A DNA stretch of 64,000 nucleotides from Limonium bicolor (GCA_023374045.1 CM041782.1:253169810-253233809); one strand, 5' to 3'. Positions 44,785 to 57,455 are shown, counted from the stretch's first letter. The notes: generated by a model not told the origin, from the letters alone. A program made the numbers and translations.

Positions 44785-47700
44785 TGTAACACCCCAACTC
44801 AATCCAATTGTGGTCTCGCAACTTAACAGCATATATACACATGTCACAGCGGAATTCTTTACAATCCAGGACCTTGCCACGGTCTGACTACAGAATATAC
44901 CGAACATTAGTCTAACAACCTTAACCATTTACATACCCTTCTTACAATCCACTCACAACCTATACATCTTACTAACTCAATTGCCATACGAGTGTACATG
45001 CACACTCGTAGGCCACACTTAACCCTTAACAGCTTGTCCTCTTCTTACTCTTGCGACGGCCGCCTCCTGATGTTCACCTGTGTAGTAAAAAGAAGCCCCC
45101 GAGGGGGTCAGCACGAATGCTGGTACGATCCTCTCATGGCCCCCAAGCTAACGTGGCTACGACGACTAATTGTCGATAGCATGGAGGTTGATTAGATGCA
45201 CAAATAATAGAAAGTGCAGTAAACAACAACTCAGATATGAACAATCAAAGTTCACACACAATGAACGACTTAAATGCGTTCCCTTAATTAGAGAGTTAGT
45301 TATTTAACTCCTTAAGTAATGTTCTCACTTAATCTTAGTCCATCCTTATCTTACCTCAATCTGATTCTTATCTTAATCTTAGAAACAACCATCCTTTAAT
45401 CAGGAGTGGATGTAGCTTATCTTAATCTTAGAACAACCATCCTTTAATCAGGTGGATGTAGCTTATCTTAATCTTAATATTACAAACCATCCTTTATGAG
45501 GAATGGTTGCAACTTACTTTAATCTTAATCTTAACTTAATCTCAATATACAAACCGTTCCTGGAAGGGATTGGTTGTAACTTATCTCGTCTTAGAATACA
45601 ACCATTCTTTAAATAGAGATTGTTGTATCTTATCTCAAACCTTATCTCAATCTTATCTCAGTTCTTATCTCAATTAAGTCAACCGTTCTTTAATTAGAAT
45701 GGTTGTACCTTAATCCATTGTTTATCTGTCGGGTCCGTAACCCTAACCAATGAGTTATCAGCTCCATTGGTTTACATAAACAATATTTATTAGAATTAGT
45801 TGGGCATTTAGGTAGATCCCACTACACCATCTCAGTATGCCTCCCTCCTAAAACAGAAGTCCGAGGAGGTCGAGTCTATTTGTCGACTCTAGGCGACGAG
45901 TCCCAAGGACAAGTCATCTTTGGAAGACGTATTCGATAAGGATACCGACTTCCCCCAATACACATGTGCCGGTACCATTCCGATTCCTCCTCACTCAAGT
46001 TCAGTTAGTAATAGTCTCAAGACCATGTTTGTTGTTAACCTCTTTCGGTTCATATCGTCCCTCATTAGGGGCGTTCCTTATTCTCACTCAATTTCTTACT
46101 AAACATTGGTTAGTAAGTTCTCACGGTATGTTGTGTTAGTTTTCAACACACACACACACAATATATATATAATATTCCGGTTGCATGCTTTATCTTGTTT
46201 AGTGAGCACACAAAACAAATAGCACACAAGCCGAGGGACACCTCGTTAGCAAGCAGGTCACAAGAAGAAACAACTGTACCTTTCACCGTTGGTCGTTTCG
46301 GTTGCTTACTCTCCTCCGGAGTCCAAACTCCCAAGTCCTAAAACATTCATTCAGTTTTAGGTTATTAATCACTTAGCTTAATTCACTTACTTAACCTATT
46401 AACTTACCTTAACGATCCCACTAACACCTCTTAAGTCTTTCCACTTAATCTTACAACTTAACCTTACACTTTTAAGTTTATACTTAACTCAACTTAATCC
46501 CTTAAGTTCTTAGGGTCCTAATCATTACCACCCTACCAAAGGTATTCCTCATTACCCATTACCATTCTTAGAATCCAAAATTTCTTTTTTTTTTTTAAGT
46601 GTTAAGGGTCGACCGACCCACCGACCGACCCAACCCCTGGGTCGGTCCATTACAGAAACTCTTCCGTCTCTTGAAACCCATCCGACCGACCCAGAGCTAG
46701 ACCGACCGACCCAAACCCTCTGGGTCGGTCCCTTACCGAACCCATTTTCCTACATTAAATCTTTGCCCGACCGACCCAAAGCTAAGCCGACCGACCCAAA
46801 CCCTCTGGGTCGGTCCAGTCCAGAGACATTCCGCTGGCTCAACATGGCCCGACCGACCCAAACTGGGTCGGACACTGGGTCGGTCCACTACAGATTTTTC
46901 CTCTTTAATTGCTCTTTCAATTCCAACTCTTCCACAAGTGTCCTAATAGGTCCAACACCATCTTGGCACCTTAAACCCCTTATAACCTCCACCAAACTCA
47001 TTAAACCATTCACCAAAATCCACCTTAGTCATTATGCATTTTCCTTGTAATAATGCTACACTTGTAATGTTTTCCTCTAGGTCTCTAGGTGGTGGTTCAT
47101 ACTTAATAACCACTATGCCAAATGTTTCCCTCATCACTATAACATCCTCCCCAAGCATCTTTCACCATCTAAAACTCTTTTATGCATTTACTTAAAGTTC
47201 CTTCATAAGCTTAAGCTTCCACCCACCAACTCCTTATTTCCTTCCTAGTTGTTTACCAACATTTACCTAAGTCCTAATTACCCAATTACATTCTCTTGAT
47301 TCCTAAATCCTTAAAAGTAGTGCCTAAGTCATTATAACTCGTTATAACACTTTATCCCACCCCTTTTTCATCAAGACACCTCTAATACTCCCTAGTACTT
47401 CCTTAGTCATTAATTTCCCTTAGAACATATCTAAATCACCTTAAGCATTACACCTTCTCCTTACACTTATGCACAAGTCTTACATTCCTCATCTCATGAT
47501 TTTGGTGTGTTCAAAACACTCACCATTCCTCCAATTCCTCCTAGACATCTCTAGGTCATTCTAAACCTTAAGAACTCCTTAGTTAACTAATCTCCACTCA
47601 AATTCCTCATAATGATTCCTAGTAAATCCTAGGTCATTTTAGTTCACCACCATCGCCTAAACACTTATTTTCTACTCAAATTTTGCCATAGCACCTCTAG

Positions 47701-49429
47701 CATTATAGCATGCCCAACACATTATTTTTCCTCATTTAACCATCTCACACCCTCAAGTTCTTTCTCATCATATCTCATCACCAAACCAACTCATTCACAA
47801 CAAACTCAATATTTGCAATTATCTTAAATTGCATAGCACTAAGGCTCTTAAATGATGGCTCTTAGGCCCTTAAATGACTTAAACTTAAACACTGAATTTC
47901 CCACATATATAAGCTTTCAACCTGCAAATACACTCATCAATCTCAAGTAGTTTAATGCTCTTAAAATCCACCTTAAACTTTATTGCTAACTCATTCTCAT
48001 TAGCTCCTTAATCACAATTCATAAGCTTGTTTAAGTTCTTTTTCCTTAGGTTATATAACCCAATACACAATGTAAGCTCTAAGCCCATTGGTATTATCTA
48101 AAACTCATTCCTTAATCTCAAACCACCATTAGGTAAGCATTTTACCTTGTTTTCTCAAGCTTATCTTAATCTCCTCCTTAGGCCTTCTTCTTGCATAGAT
48201 CTCGCCACCACTTAAATTCCCTTTTGCCAATGTTCTAATCAATATTCAGACTCATATGAGTACTAAACAATGCCTAACCTCAGGAATAAAACCTAGGTTA
48301 GAAATGTGTTCTAAGGCATAAAAGTGGATGATTACCTTTGAAGTCTCAAGTAGACTTTGGCATTGAATTAATAGACATCCACTAGTCCTTGGTGAATAAA
48401 TCAAGCTAGAACAAGGCATAAAACAAGCCCCATGAGTAGAAATTTTCGGCCATGTAGAAGAATGGTGGAAACATGGTTTTTTCTTACATTTTCTTTACCT
48501 TAAGAGAATGGAGAAGCTAATGGCTCTTCAAACTTGATTTTCCCCCATCAATGGAGTTTTCTCATGGCACCAAATGGAGCTTTGAAAGATTTGAAAAGAT
48601 AGGAAGATAGGTCTTGGCCTAACTAAGAGAAATCTACACTTAGTTTTTGATTTGGAGCAAAGATGAACACTTGGTGAGCATTTGAAGTGGAGCACCCATG
48701 GAAGAAGCTCTCTCGGTTTGGAGCAAGAGAAGGGAAGAAGAAACCGTGGGTGGAAGAGAAATGGAGGAAAGAGAAGAAAGGTAGCTAATATAAGGTATTT
48801 TGCTTTATTAAAGCAAATAGTACTTCTTTACTTATCTCTTCTTTTCCTTTCTCATTTGATGACTCATGTGGTGACTCCCCACATAAAAACCGGCCACCCC
48901 ATTAATATAAGGCTAACATGGTCTTTGTTGACCAATTAATTGACTTATATTGTTTAAAACTTAAACTAGTCACTAAATAGTTACTATTCACTAATCAAGG
49001 CACATAATCGGGAAATTTTTGATTTCCCATTGATTTAGACCTCCTAATGTGATACTAATTATACACAATGATTTAAAGAGTAATGATGGACAATTAGCCA
49101 CTCAAAACTCAATTCTAAGACAATTTCTCAAAAATGTGCTTTAAGACTTCTTAAAGCACATTTTGTGTTTTTAACTTGTTTTCAAGCTTGGTTTTCTTTG
49201 CTAATTGATTTAAAATGACCATTAGAATATTACTAAGGTCTTACCAAGATATTTGGGTACTCACCCAAGTCTCTCCAAGCTTAGAGCACGTTTTTGCCCT
49301 AATTGCCCTTAAGGCATTTCCTTGTGTTTTCCTGGTTTAAATTGTCTACCAATCTTTCTAAGGCATATTCTAGCCTCACTACATCATAATTTGATGTTTA
49401 CTTAGCATACTTAGGTTTGGGGTATTTCA
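44785..49429 (-). repeat. 5' LTR of D, 4.65 kb
   Basis: Near-identical to 34811-39500 but ~45 bases shorter through many 1-5 base gaps. It carries the same hairpin series (about 45366-45700), GACCGACCC array (46606-46887) and stem (49136-49159). Confidence 0.92.
46606..46887. repeat. GACCGACCC palindrome array in the D 5' LTR
   Basis: Matches 36643-36926 with a few single-base losses. Confidence 0.88.
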
Positions 49430-50794
49430 ATAGGAAAAATCACCACAATATTTAGACATGTTTAATACACCAAAATAAGATATGGTTATACTCCAAGCAT
49501 GAGCTTAACCATAAAGAACAATTAATGTAAGATTTAAGGCAAAAATCACCTTAAAAATGCAAGGAAGTTTCCAAAGGTTTTCGGCCTGAATTAAACGCAC
49601 CACATGGTGTTAAATTCACCATATAAACATAGAAAATAGCTAGACAACAACAAGCTGCTATGGAAATTGGTTTTACTTTAGCAAAATGCCTTAAAGAATG
49701 GTATTTCCTTTGATTTTTGACCACCCTTGCTCCAAATGGTTAACAAAATGAATGAACATGTAAATATGAAGATTATGAGTGAATGAACTCATAAAAATCA
49801 GAAGAAGAAAACCGGATGGAGAAAGGAGATGCTTAAGGTATGTTTTTACCTTATAATGCAAATTTTGGAAACCTTGGTCCCTAGACTTGCATCAGCCGAG
49901 ATTAGTTGTTGTTGAAGGTTTAAAATGCTGAGAATAAGCCATGGAAAGTGATAGATCATGAGTTCCAAGTGTAGGTAATGGAAAGATGAAGAAAAAGAGC
50001 TAAAATATGCCTTAAACCATTACCTTAGGTGCTTAAGAGATTGATTTGTCTTCCATACTCAAGATCACAGCTTGAGAGAGTTTGGAAGAGCTGATGGCTC
50101 AGCTGGAATGGGACAAGGGGCAAGAGAAGGCAAGGTAATGTGTTTAAAATGAATAAAATGTATAATAAGGAATAGTAAATGGTGATTCACCAAATTAGGA
50201 AGATATTTAGCATTAATGCTGAGTGAGATGTCCTCCATCCTCTTAAGCTGCCGACTTCATAAGGGTTAGAAGGGTCATTAATTGACCATTGACCATTCTT
50301 GGTCAATTTTGCTTAAAAATGCACTATTTGGGTTACTATTCATAAATGAATGCCATATTTTCAATTTTTTTTGAAATTTTGGATTTAGACCTCCCAATGT
50401 GGGACATTATAGTACATTAGTATATGAAGGTCTAATCCAATGCCTAACACCACTCAAAACCCACTCAGAAAGTCAATTTTCTCAAAAACGTGCTTTAAGG
50501 AATTTTAAAGCACATTTTGTGTTAAAACATGTATTAGAGCTTGGTTTCCTTTGAGAATGGTTTTATAATGTTCATTACTTCATTATAATACTTAGGAATC
50601 CACTTTGGATCCTATTTGAGGTCATACAATCTTTATGGTGCTTTAAAGCACATTTTTGTCTTTACCGATCTTAAGGCATGTTTTGCCTTGTTGAGATCTT
50701 TAGATTGTTCCCCCAATGGTATTTAAATGTTTATTAACCATTTTAGATCATTAATAGATCATTTAATTAAGTTTTTAAGGTTAGGGGTATTTCA
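49430..50794 (-). repeat. 5' LTR of A, second part
   Basis: Collinear with 10940-12298. Ends GGGGTATTTCA, then the CCGGG duplication. The conserved stem is at 50490-50513. Confidence 0.92.
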
Positions 50795-51758
50795 CCGGGT
50801 GGATAGACAAGGAAGAACAATGAGTTTCACTAAGTATTTTCTCTTCCAATTCTGGGCTGGACTCTGGGATGCACAATCTGCCATTCAATATGATCAGTCC
50901 ATCATCACTGAGTCTGAAATCATATTTTTGTCTCTCGAATGTGCTGTCAACTAACTGCTGCCCGATGGTCAGTATGTACTGGTCGCTCTTCTGAGCACAA
51001 CGTACTTCTTCGACTAGGCTGCTGTTTGTTGACATGGCATGTAAGGAGTGAGCTCTCCGGCTCAGGGCATCGGCTACTATGTTTGCCTTCCCCTCCTTGT
51101 ACTTGAGGTTGATGTCGTAGTCCTTCAAGAACTCGACCCATCGCCTCTGCCTCATGTTCAGATCTTTCTAGGTGAATAGATACTGAAGGCTCTTGTGATC
51201 AGAGTATATCGTCACTGTCACACCATACAAGTAATGTCTCCATATCTTCAAAGCAAAAGCCACTGCTCCCAGCTCTAATTCATGTGTCGGGTAGTTCTCC
51301 TCATGTTTCTTCAGCTGTCGGGAGGTGTAGGCTACGACCTTCCCATGCTGCATGAGTACACACCCTAGCCCCGTACCTGTGGCATCACAGTACACCTCGA
51401 ACCCGCCGGTCCCTTCAGGAATGGTGAGTACGGGAGCTGACGTTAGAAGGTCCTTCAGTGTTTGAAAGGAACGCTTGCAATCTACAATCCATACAAACTG
51501 AGCGTCCTTTTTCATCAAATTAGTCATAGGCTTGGCTACTTTGGAGAAGTCTTTCACAAAACGCCTGTAGTATCCAGCCAACCCCAAGAAACTGCGGATA
51601 TCGGTTACTGTCTTCGGTCTCGGCCAGCTCTTGACTGCCTCTATCTTCGCAGGGTCGACAGATATGCCGCTGGCTGAAATGATGTGCCCTAAGAATGCCA
51701 CGCTATCTAGCCAAAACTCACACTTTGAGAGCTTGGCGTATAGCTGGTTCTCTCTCAT
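50795..51758 (-). pseudogene. RT thumb, RNase H and start of integrase of element E
   Basis: Begins (minus strand) [19 protein letters not shown], the end of the RT region, then the connection [20 protein letters not shown], RNase H ([36 protein letters not shown]) and the linker to integrase, ending SLSIHP where A was inserted. One TAG at 51168-51170 interrupts it. RT upstream of MRENQ lies beyond element B, outside the window. The proteins would copy RNA to DNA and degrade the RNA strand. High similarity to A's pol places E and A in one family. Confidence 0.9.
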
Positions 51759-52026
51759 TGAAATACCCCAAACTTAGATATGGTGTTAAATGATAAACTA
51801 AGATATAAGGAGGCTAAATAATGCCTTAGAAACATTAAGAAACATTTCTAATCAAAGAAAATATAAGGAAACACCAAAAGAGCAGTTTAAGCAAAAACGT
51901 GCTCTAAGCTTGGAAAGACTTGGGTGAGTACCCAAATATTGTTCTAAGACCTTAGTAATATCCTAATGGTCATTTAAATCAATTACCAAAGAAATCCAAG
52001 CTTGAAAACAAGTTAAAACACAAAAT

Positions 52027-52050
52027 GTGCTTTAAGGAGTATTAAAGCAC
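52027..52050. repeat. Conserved hairpin in the B 5' LTR
   Basis: GTGCTTTAA-GGAGTA-TTAAAGCAC. Same arms as in A and D, different spacer, about 270 bases from the LTR start as in the others. Confidence 0.75.
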
Positions 52051-54097
52051 ATTTTTGAAAAATTGTCTTGTAAATGAGTTTTGAATGGCTAAATGTCCAT
52101 CATTACTCTTTAATTAACATGTGTACTATATAGTATCACTTTTGGAAGTCTATATCAATGGGAAATCAAAAATTTCACAACAATGTGCCTTGTTTTGTGA
52201 ATAGTAACTTAATTAAGCTAGTTTATAACATAAGTCAATATAAGTGAAATATTTGGTCAACAAAGACTTAAGTACCCCTTGTTACTAATGGAGGCCGGTT
52301 TCTTATAAGGTGAGTCACCACCTTTATGAGTCATTAAGCAAATAAGAAAGGAAATTAAAGGATAAAGCAAAAGTACTATTTACTTTACAATATAAAGATC
52401 TCATTTTAACTCACCTCTCTCCTCATCTCTTCATTCTCTCTTGTTTCCCACGGTTTCAGCTGCTCTCTCCCTTCTCCATTAACATGAAGCTCATCTCCAT
52501 GCTAGCTCCACCTTCTCTTGCACACAACTTACTCATTTTAGCTCCAAAACCAAAACAAATTACATATTCTTCTTAGTTACCTCAAGTTCTCTCTTTCTAT
52601 CCTTTCAAAACTCCAAGAGCTTTGATTTGGTGCCAAGCCAAACCACCATTAGAGGAGGAAATTCAAGTTTGGAGACTCCATTGGCTTCTCCATTCTCTTA
52701 AGGTAAAGAAAGTGTAAGAAAATCTAGGTTTCCATCACTTTTCTTCATAACCGAAAATACATGCTCATGAGGCTCCATTTTAATGCCTTGTTCTAGCTTG
52801 TTTTCTACTCTTCAAAGGATTGAGGAGGTCCTTCTTGCTTCATATCCAAGCTTGTCTTGAGAAACTAAGGTAAAACAATCACCTTAATACCTTAAAGCAC
52901 ATTTTTAACCTAGGGTTTGTTCCTTAGGGTTAATGTATTATCTAGTACTCATTGGAGTCATTGGATATTGGTTAGAACATTGGCAAGGAGATAAATATTG
53001 GTGACCGAGATTGAGGAAGGAAAAACCTAACGAAGAAAGTTTTTAAAGCTTGTAAAAGAACAAGGTAAATTACTTACCTTAAGGTGTTTTATTGTTTAAG
53101 GGAATGGGATTTAGATATGTGATGAGTTTAGTGTAGAGTTTACATTAGAAAAGGGTTACATATGACCTAGGAGAAACAATGATCATGATTATGAACTTGT
53201 GACTAAGTAGCAAATGAGAAAAAGAGATAGTTTAAGAATATCAAGGTGAATTACAAGAAGCATTTTATTTCAATGGGAGTTGTGTGTTGTGTATTCGCAG
53301 GTTGAAGGCAAATATATGAGGAAATTCAGTGGTTAAGATTATTGTCATTTAAGGGCCTAAGTGCCAAGCATTTAAGTTTATGCACTATAAGATGATGTGG
53401 TGAAGTTTTGGTATAAATTGTGTGTTAAGGTGTTGTGATGAGAATTTGAGTGGTATTGGTTGTTGGATGGAGAAAAACCAAGTGTTAGGATGTGCTATAT
53501 ACTAGAGAACCCATGGCAAAATTTAAAGGAGAACTTAAGTGTTTAAGATGTTCTAAGGAGATTTAATGGCTAAGGAAGTACTAGGAAGTTTTAGGGGTTG
53601 TCTTGATGAAAAAGGGGTGAGATAAAGTGTTTTAATGAGTTATAATGACTTAGGCATTACTATGAAGGATTTAGGAATCAAGAGAATGTATTTGAGTATT
53701 TAGGACTTAGGCAAATGTTGGTAAACAACTAGGAAGGAAATAAGGTGTTGATGGATGGAAGCTTAAGCTTGTGAAGGAACTTTAAGTAAATGCATAAAAG
53801 AGTTTTAGATGGTGAAAGATGCTTGGGAGATGATGTTATAGTGGTGGGGAAACATTTGGCATAGTGGATACATTAGGTATGAACCACCACCTAGAAACCT
53901 AGTGGAAAATGTTACAAGTGTTGGCATGGTTACAAGGAAAAATGCATAATGATTAAAGTGGATGTTGGTGAGTGATTTAAAGTGTTTAGTGGTTGGCTTA
54001 AGGTGTATTTGAGGTGCCCAAATGAGGTTATAACATATTAGGATATATGAGGAGAAGTTTGGAGTTAAAAGAGAATTTAGAAACAAGGTTCTGGAGC

Positions 54098-54415
54098 CAA
54101 CCGACCTAAGGGACCGGACTTGCAAGGTCGGTCGAGCTCAGTTTACACTGCCGGAGAAAGTTTCTGGAACCGACCGAACTTGGGGACCGGACTTACAAGT
54201 TCGGTCGGGCTTGTATTTTGTGAAGGAATTAAGTCTCTGGAATCGACCGAACATGGGACCGGACTTGGCAAGTTCGGTCGAGCTTAAAATTTCCCTCGGG
54301 GAAACTCTCGGGAATGGACCGGACTTGCAAGGTCGGTCGGGGTAGAATTTTCAAGCGGTAATATGTTCTGGAACGGACCGACCTTGGGTAAGGTCGGTCG
54401 GAAGTTCGGTCGAGC
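54098..54415. repeat. ACCGACC/GGTCGGT palindrome array in the B LTR
   Basis: Five to six units of the form GACCGAACTTGGGGACCGGACTTACAAGTTCGGTC, with variable 30-40 base spacers. It occupies the place corresponding to the GACCGACCC array of D. Confidence 0.87.
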
Positions 54416-55822
54416 CTAAAAAAAAAGAAATTTTAATTGCTAAGGAGGATAATTGGTAATAAGGTATGCCATTGGTAGGGTAGTAATGATTAAGACCCTA
54501 AGAACCTAAGGGATTAAGTTAAGTTAAGTAAGAACCTTAATGTTTAAAAAGATTAAGTTTAAAAGGGTAAGGACTTAAGAGGATATTCAGTGGGAGTCTT
54601 TAGGGACTAAGTGAGTTAAGTAAGGTTCAAATAACTAATGGCCTAAAAACGAATCAATGTTTTAGGTTTGTGAATTGGGACCCCGGAGAAGGTTAAACAA
54701 ACGACGATCGACGGTGAACGGTACAATCTTTCTTGTGACCTGCTTGCTAACGAGGTGTCCCTGGGCTTGTGTGCTATCTGTTTAATTGCTATGACTAAGA
54801 CAAGATAAAGCATGCAACTGGTTATATTTGTTCTCATTGTGTATGTGTTATCCTTACACTAACCCGCGAGACTTGAGATTGTTACTAACCAAGTTTAGTA
54901 CTTACGGAGTTAAGAATAAGAGTTAAGTTTGGTGGTTGTTGGTTAATGCCCGTTAAGGCTTAGCTAGCACATGGTGAGGAAAAAGGGGGACGGTATCTGA
55001 ATCAGATCCGCCCTCCGCTTAAGGACTTGTCTTCGGACTTGTAGCCTAGGGCCGGTTTCCGGCTCAGCTACGTTGGACTCCCGTCTAGAGTAGGTGGCAT
55101 TAAGATGGTGCGGTGGGATCACCTAAATCCCAGGTTCGAATTAAGCTACAACCATTCCCTTCCAGGAACGGTTTGTATACTGAGACTAAGTTGAGATTAA
55201 GATTAAGGTAAGGTAAGGAACTGAAGGAAATGAGGACTAAGGAGGGGGTTACTAACCCACTTGATAAGGGAACGCTTGAGTCGTTCATTGTTTGTGAACT
55301 ATATATGTTCATCTGTGGTTATTGTTATTGCACTTCATATCATGCTTGTGTAAGTAATCAATTTCCATGCTATCGACAATTAGTCGTCGTAGCCCCGTTA
55401 GCTTGGGGGCCATGAGAGGGTGTACCAGCATTCGTGCTGACCCCCTTTGGGGGCTGTTTTTACACTTGCAGGTAAGAGACCCATGAGGACACACTACGAG
55501 AGTAGGAGCGGTTAGACTTAGGATGGGATGTTTATTTTGAGTTCGGGTTGCGCCTGTGCACCCGTCTGTTTATATTTAAACTGATGTAAGGTGGTGATTA
55601 TGACTTAGTTACTTGTACTCGGTTGGTTGTCGGTATTATGGATGGTGATGTTTTGGGTTGGTTATGTATTTTGGATGAGTGTTGTAATTGTTAAGGCCAG
55701 TATATTCTAACGATCAGACCGTGGCAAGGTCCAGGTGCTTATTATTTCCGCTGCGACGTATTCGATTAAGGGTTCAGTTTTGCGATAACCACGATTAGCT
55801 TTGGATGGGGTGTTACAAAAAG

Positions 55823-55850
55823 TGGTATCAGAGCGTAGTTACGCTCTGAT
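55823..55850 (+). promoter_or_regulatory. Primer-binding site of B in a perfect hairpin
   Basis: TGGTATCAGAGC (55823-55834, tRNA-iMet) runs into ATCAGAGCGTA-GT-TACGCTCTGAT (55827-55850). Confidence 0.92.
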
Positions 55851-56694
55851 CAAGAAATACCGGACATGAGTAACCAACGAGTTAGGATATAAGTTAAGGA
55901 ATAAGTGATGGGTTAAGGGTGTGAGAAGTTAGAGTGAGTAGAGTCAGATGACCACTAATACGTGTTGATCGTCTTTACCGTCTACGGACGTTACAAATTC
56001 GTTAACCGAGACAGTGGTGAATACGAATCTAATGTGAGTTATGCTTGTTCAGATGGCAGGACGTCCTAGGGGAAGCCGAGGTCGCGGCCAGGGTGATGAT
56101 GCTTCCGGAATACCGGGAGGGCAGACGATCGCAGAGATCGTAGCTGCCGCATTAGGGCATATGGGCTATCAGCCTGGTGTGGGTGCACCACCTCCACCGC
56201 CACAACCCAGGGAACCGAATTGGGTGAAGAGTCTTGCAGATCTTTGACCCACACACTTTAAGGGGGAGACCGATCCCGCCAAGCTTGAGGCGTACATCTC
56301 CGAGCTGGAGACCGCCTTCGAGACCCTTGATGTCCCAGCTGGGATCAAGGTGCGTCTGGCCGCTTTCTACCTGAAGGGGGCGGCAGGCGATTGGTGGAAG
56401 CTGGTGAGGGCCGAGCATGTGGCCAATCCAGAGTTCGGCTGGGAGCAGTACACCGCCTTGCTACGAGCAAAGTACTACCCCGCCCATGTCCAGATAAAGA
56501 AGCGCTTGCAGTTGGATGCGCTTAAGCAGACAGACAAGATGACGGTGGACGAGTATTACTCAGAGTTCACCGCCTTGCTCCGTCTTCTGCCAGGTCTTGG
56601 GTATTCAGACTAGATCCTGGTAGACCGCTTCTATGGCGGGCTTAGCCATCGACTCCGCTACGGCATGGGGCCGACGAGTTACACTACCTTGCTG

Positions 56695-56781
56695 GTAATA
56701 AGAATGATTGAGATTTGAGTAAGTAATGAGTAAGATTTAGATTATGGAAGAATAAGAGTGACTAATACTATGGAAAAGCAG
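56695..56781 (+). other. Candidate gag intron of B (phase 0)
   Basis: GTAATAAGAATG...GGAAAAGCAG, 87 bases, AT-rich, with stops. Joining gives TTLL-ECYHAAA. It corresponds to 30402-30453 of A. Confidence 0.6.
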
Positions 56782-57034
56782 GAGTGCTATCATGCCGCTG
56801 CTAAGGTTGAGATAACCGTCCAGCTGAGGGACGAGGAGAATGCTAAGAGAAAGAATGCTGGTAAGAGCTCGGAGAGTCAAGGACAAGGAGGGTACAAGAA
56901 ACAAAAGTACCAGCCTCAGGCCCAGAAAAATCAGAACCCAAAGGGGAAGGAGGAAAAAGAGAAGGCTCCGGAAGAGCCATTGAAGTTGACATATGCTTAT
57001 GCAGCTACACCCCTGCGCTCTACGGTGCCAAAGG

Positions 57035-57114
57035 GTAAGAAATTGGTATCGAATGAGTTAAGAAACAATTTAGTGACCGTTTGAGAAATGAGTACTAATA
57101 TTATGAATCATTAG
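57035..57114 (+). other. Candidate gag intron of B (phase 1)
   Basis: GTAAGAAATTGG...GAATCATTAG, 80 bases. Joining gives VPKGSETEKGADGG and then the zinc knuckles. Same place and phase as 29927-30025 of A. Confidence 0.75.
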
Positions 57115-57455
57115 GATCTGAGACTGAGAAGGGAGCCGATGGTGGCTACCAGCGATGCTACATCTGTAGGTGGTGTCACAAGGACCACCCCGGGCTCGAT
57201 TGTAAGGGGAATAAGGTGGAGTGCAACTTTTGTGGAGTTTACGGGCACCGAGCGTATGAGTGCTACCGGAATCCTGCTAGCAGAGCCTATAGCCTGACAC
57301 CAGGGGCAAGGGCAAGACCGATCAGGGAGCTGGATCTGACGGTCAGAGGAAGGTGCAGCAGGCGGCGGACAAGAACCCAAGGGTGACCCAGAAGTCGGGA
57401 CCCACACTACACATGGTGGACCAGGACGATGAGCCTGAACCCTCATCGAGGACAG

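Larger units (their letters stand above)
34811..49429 (-). mobile_element. Element D: long-LTR retrotransposon with a decayed interior
   Basis: LTRs 34811-39500 and 44785-49429 flank 5.3 kb. A primer site and a polypurine tract in the right places set the minus orientation. The LTRs differ by little more than short indels, but the interior keeps no long frame. LTR sequence is related to that of B. It interrupts the 5' LTR of A. The flanks (TTGGA left, ATAGG right) are not a clean duplication. Confidence 0.9.
7444..50794 (-). mobile_element. Element A: AlkB-carrying Ty3/gypsy retrotransposon with three nested insertions
   Basis: LTRs begin TGTAACACCCC and end GGTATTTCA in plus-strand view. 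The 5-base target duplication CCGGG is at 7439-7443 and 50795-50799. Reading on the minus strand the order is 5' LTR (31346-50794, split by D), primer site, gag with introns, AlkB (split by CACTA), protease, RT, RNase H (split from protease by C), truncated integrase, polypurine tract, 3' LTR. Without the insertions A would be about 15 kb. Stops and frameshifts make this copy defective. Confidence 0.93.
51759..55817 (+). repeat. 5' LTR of B, 4.06 kb
   Basis: Starts TGAAATACCCCAAACTTAG and ends GGGGTGTTACA. Related to the reverse complement of the D LTR over several blocks. It holds a stem at 52027-52050, a palindrome array at 54098-54415 and the conserved block 55370-55460. No gene is seen. 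Confidence 0.92.
56041..57455 (+). pseudogene. gag of B, in three exons, zinc knuckles at the end
   Basis: Exon 1 (56041-56694; the ATG at 56053, MAGRPRGSRGRG, is the likelier start) has the capsid stretch FKGETDPAKLEAYISELETAF...LAAFYLKGAAGDWWKLVR...LLRAKYYPAHVQIKKRLQLDALKQ. Exon 2 (56782-57034) has ECYHAAAKVEITVQLRDEENAKRK and a Lys/Gln-rich part ending LRSTVPK. Exon 3 (57115-57455) has two zinc knuckles (CRWCHKDHPGLDC, CNFCGVYGHRAYEC). Defects: TGA at 56245-56247, TAG at 56611-56613 and a one-base frameshift near 57300. Exon order and boundaries match element A. Confidence 0.85.

Noticed and set aside
34806..49434. Clean target duplication for D
   Set aside because: Left flank TTGGA and right flank ATAGG do not match. 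The insertion is still clear from the continuity of the A LTR on both sides.
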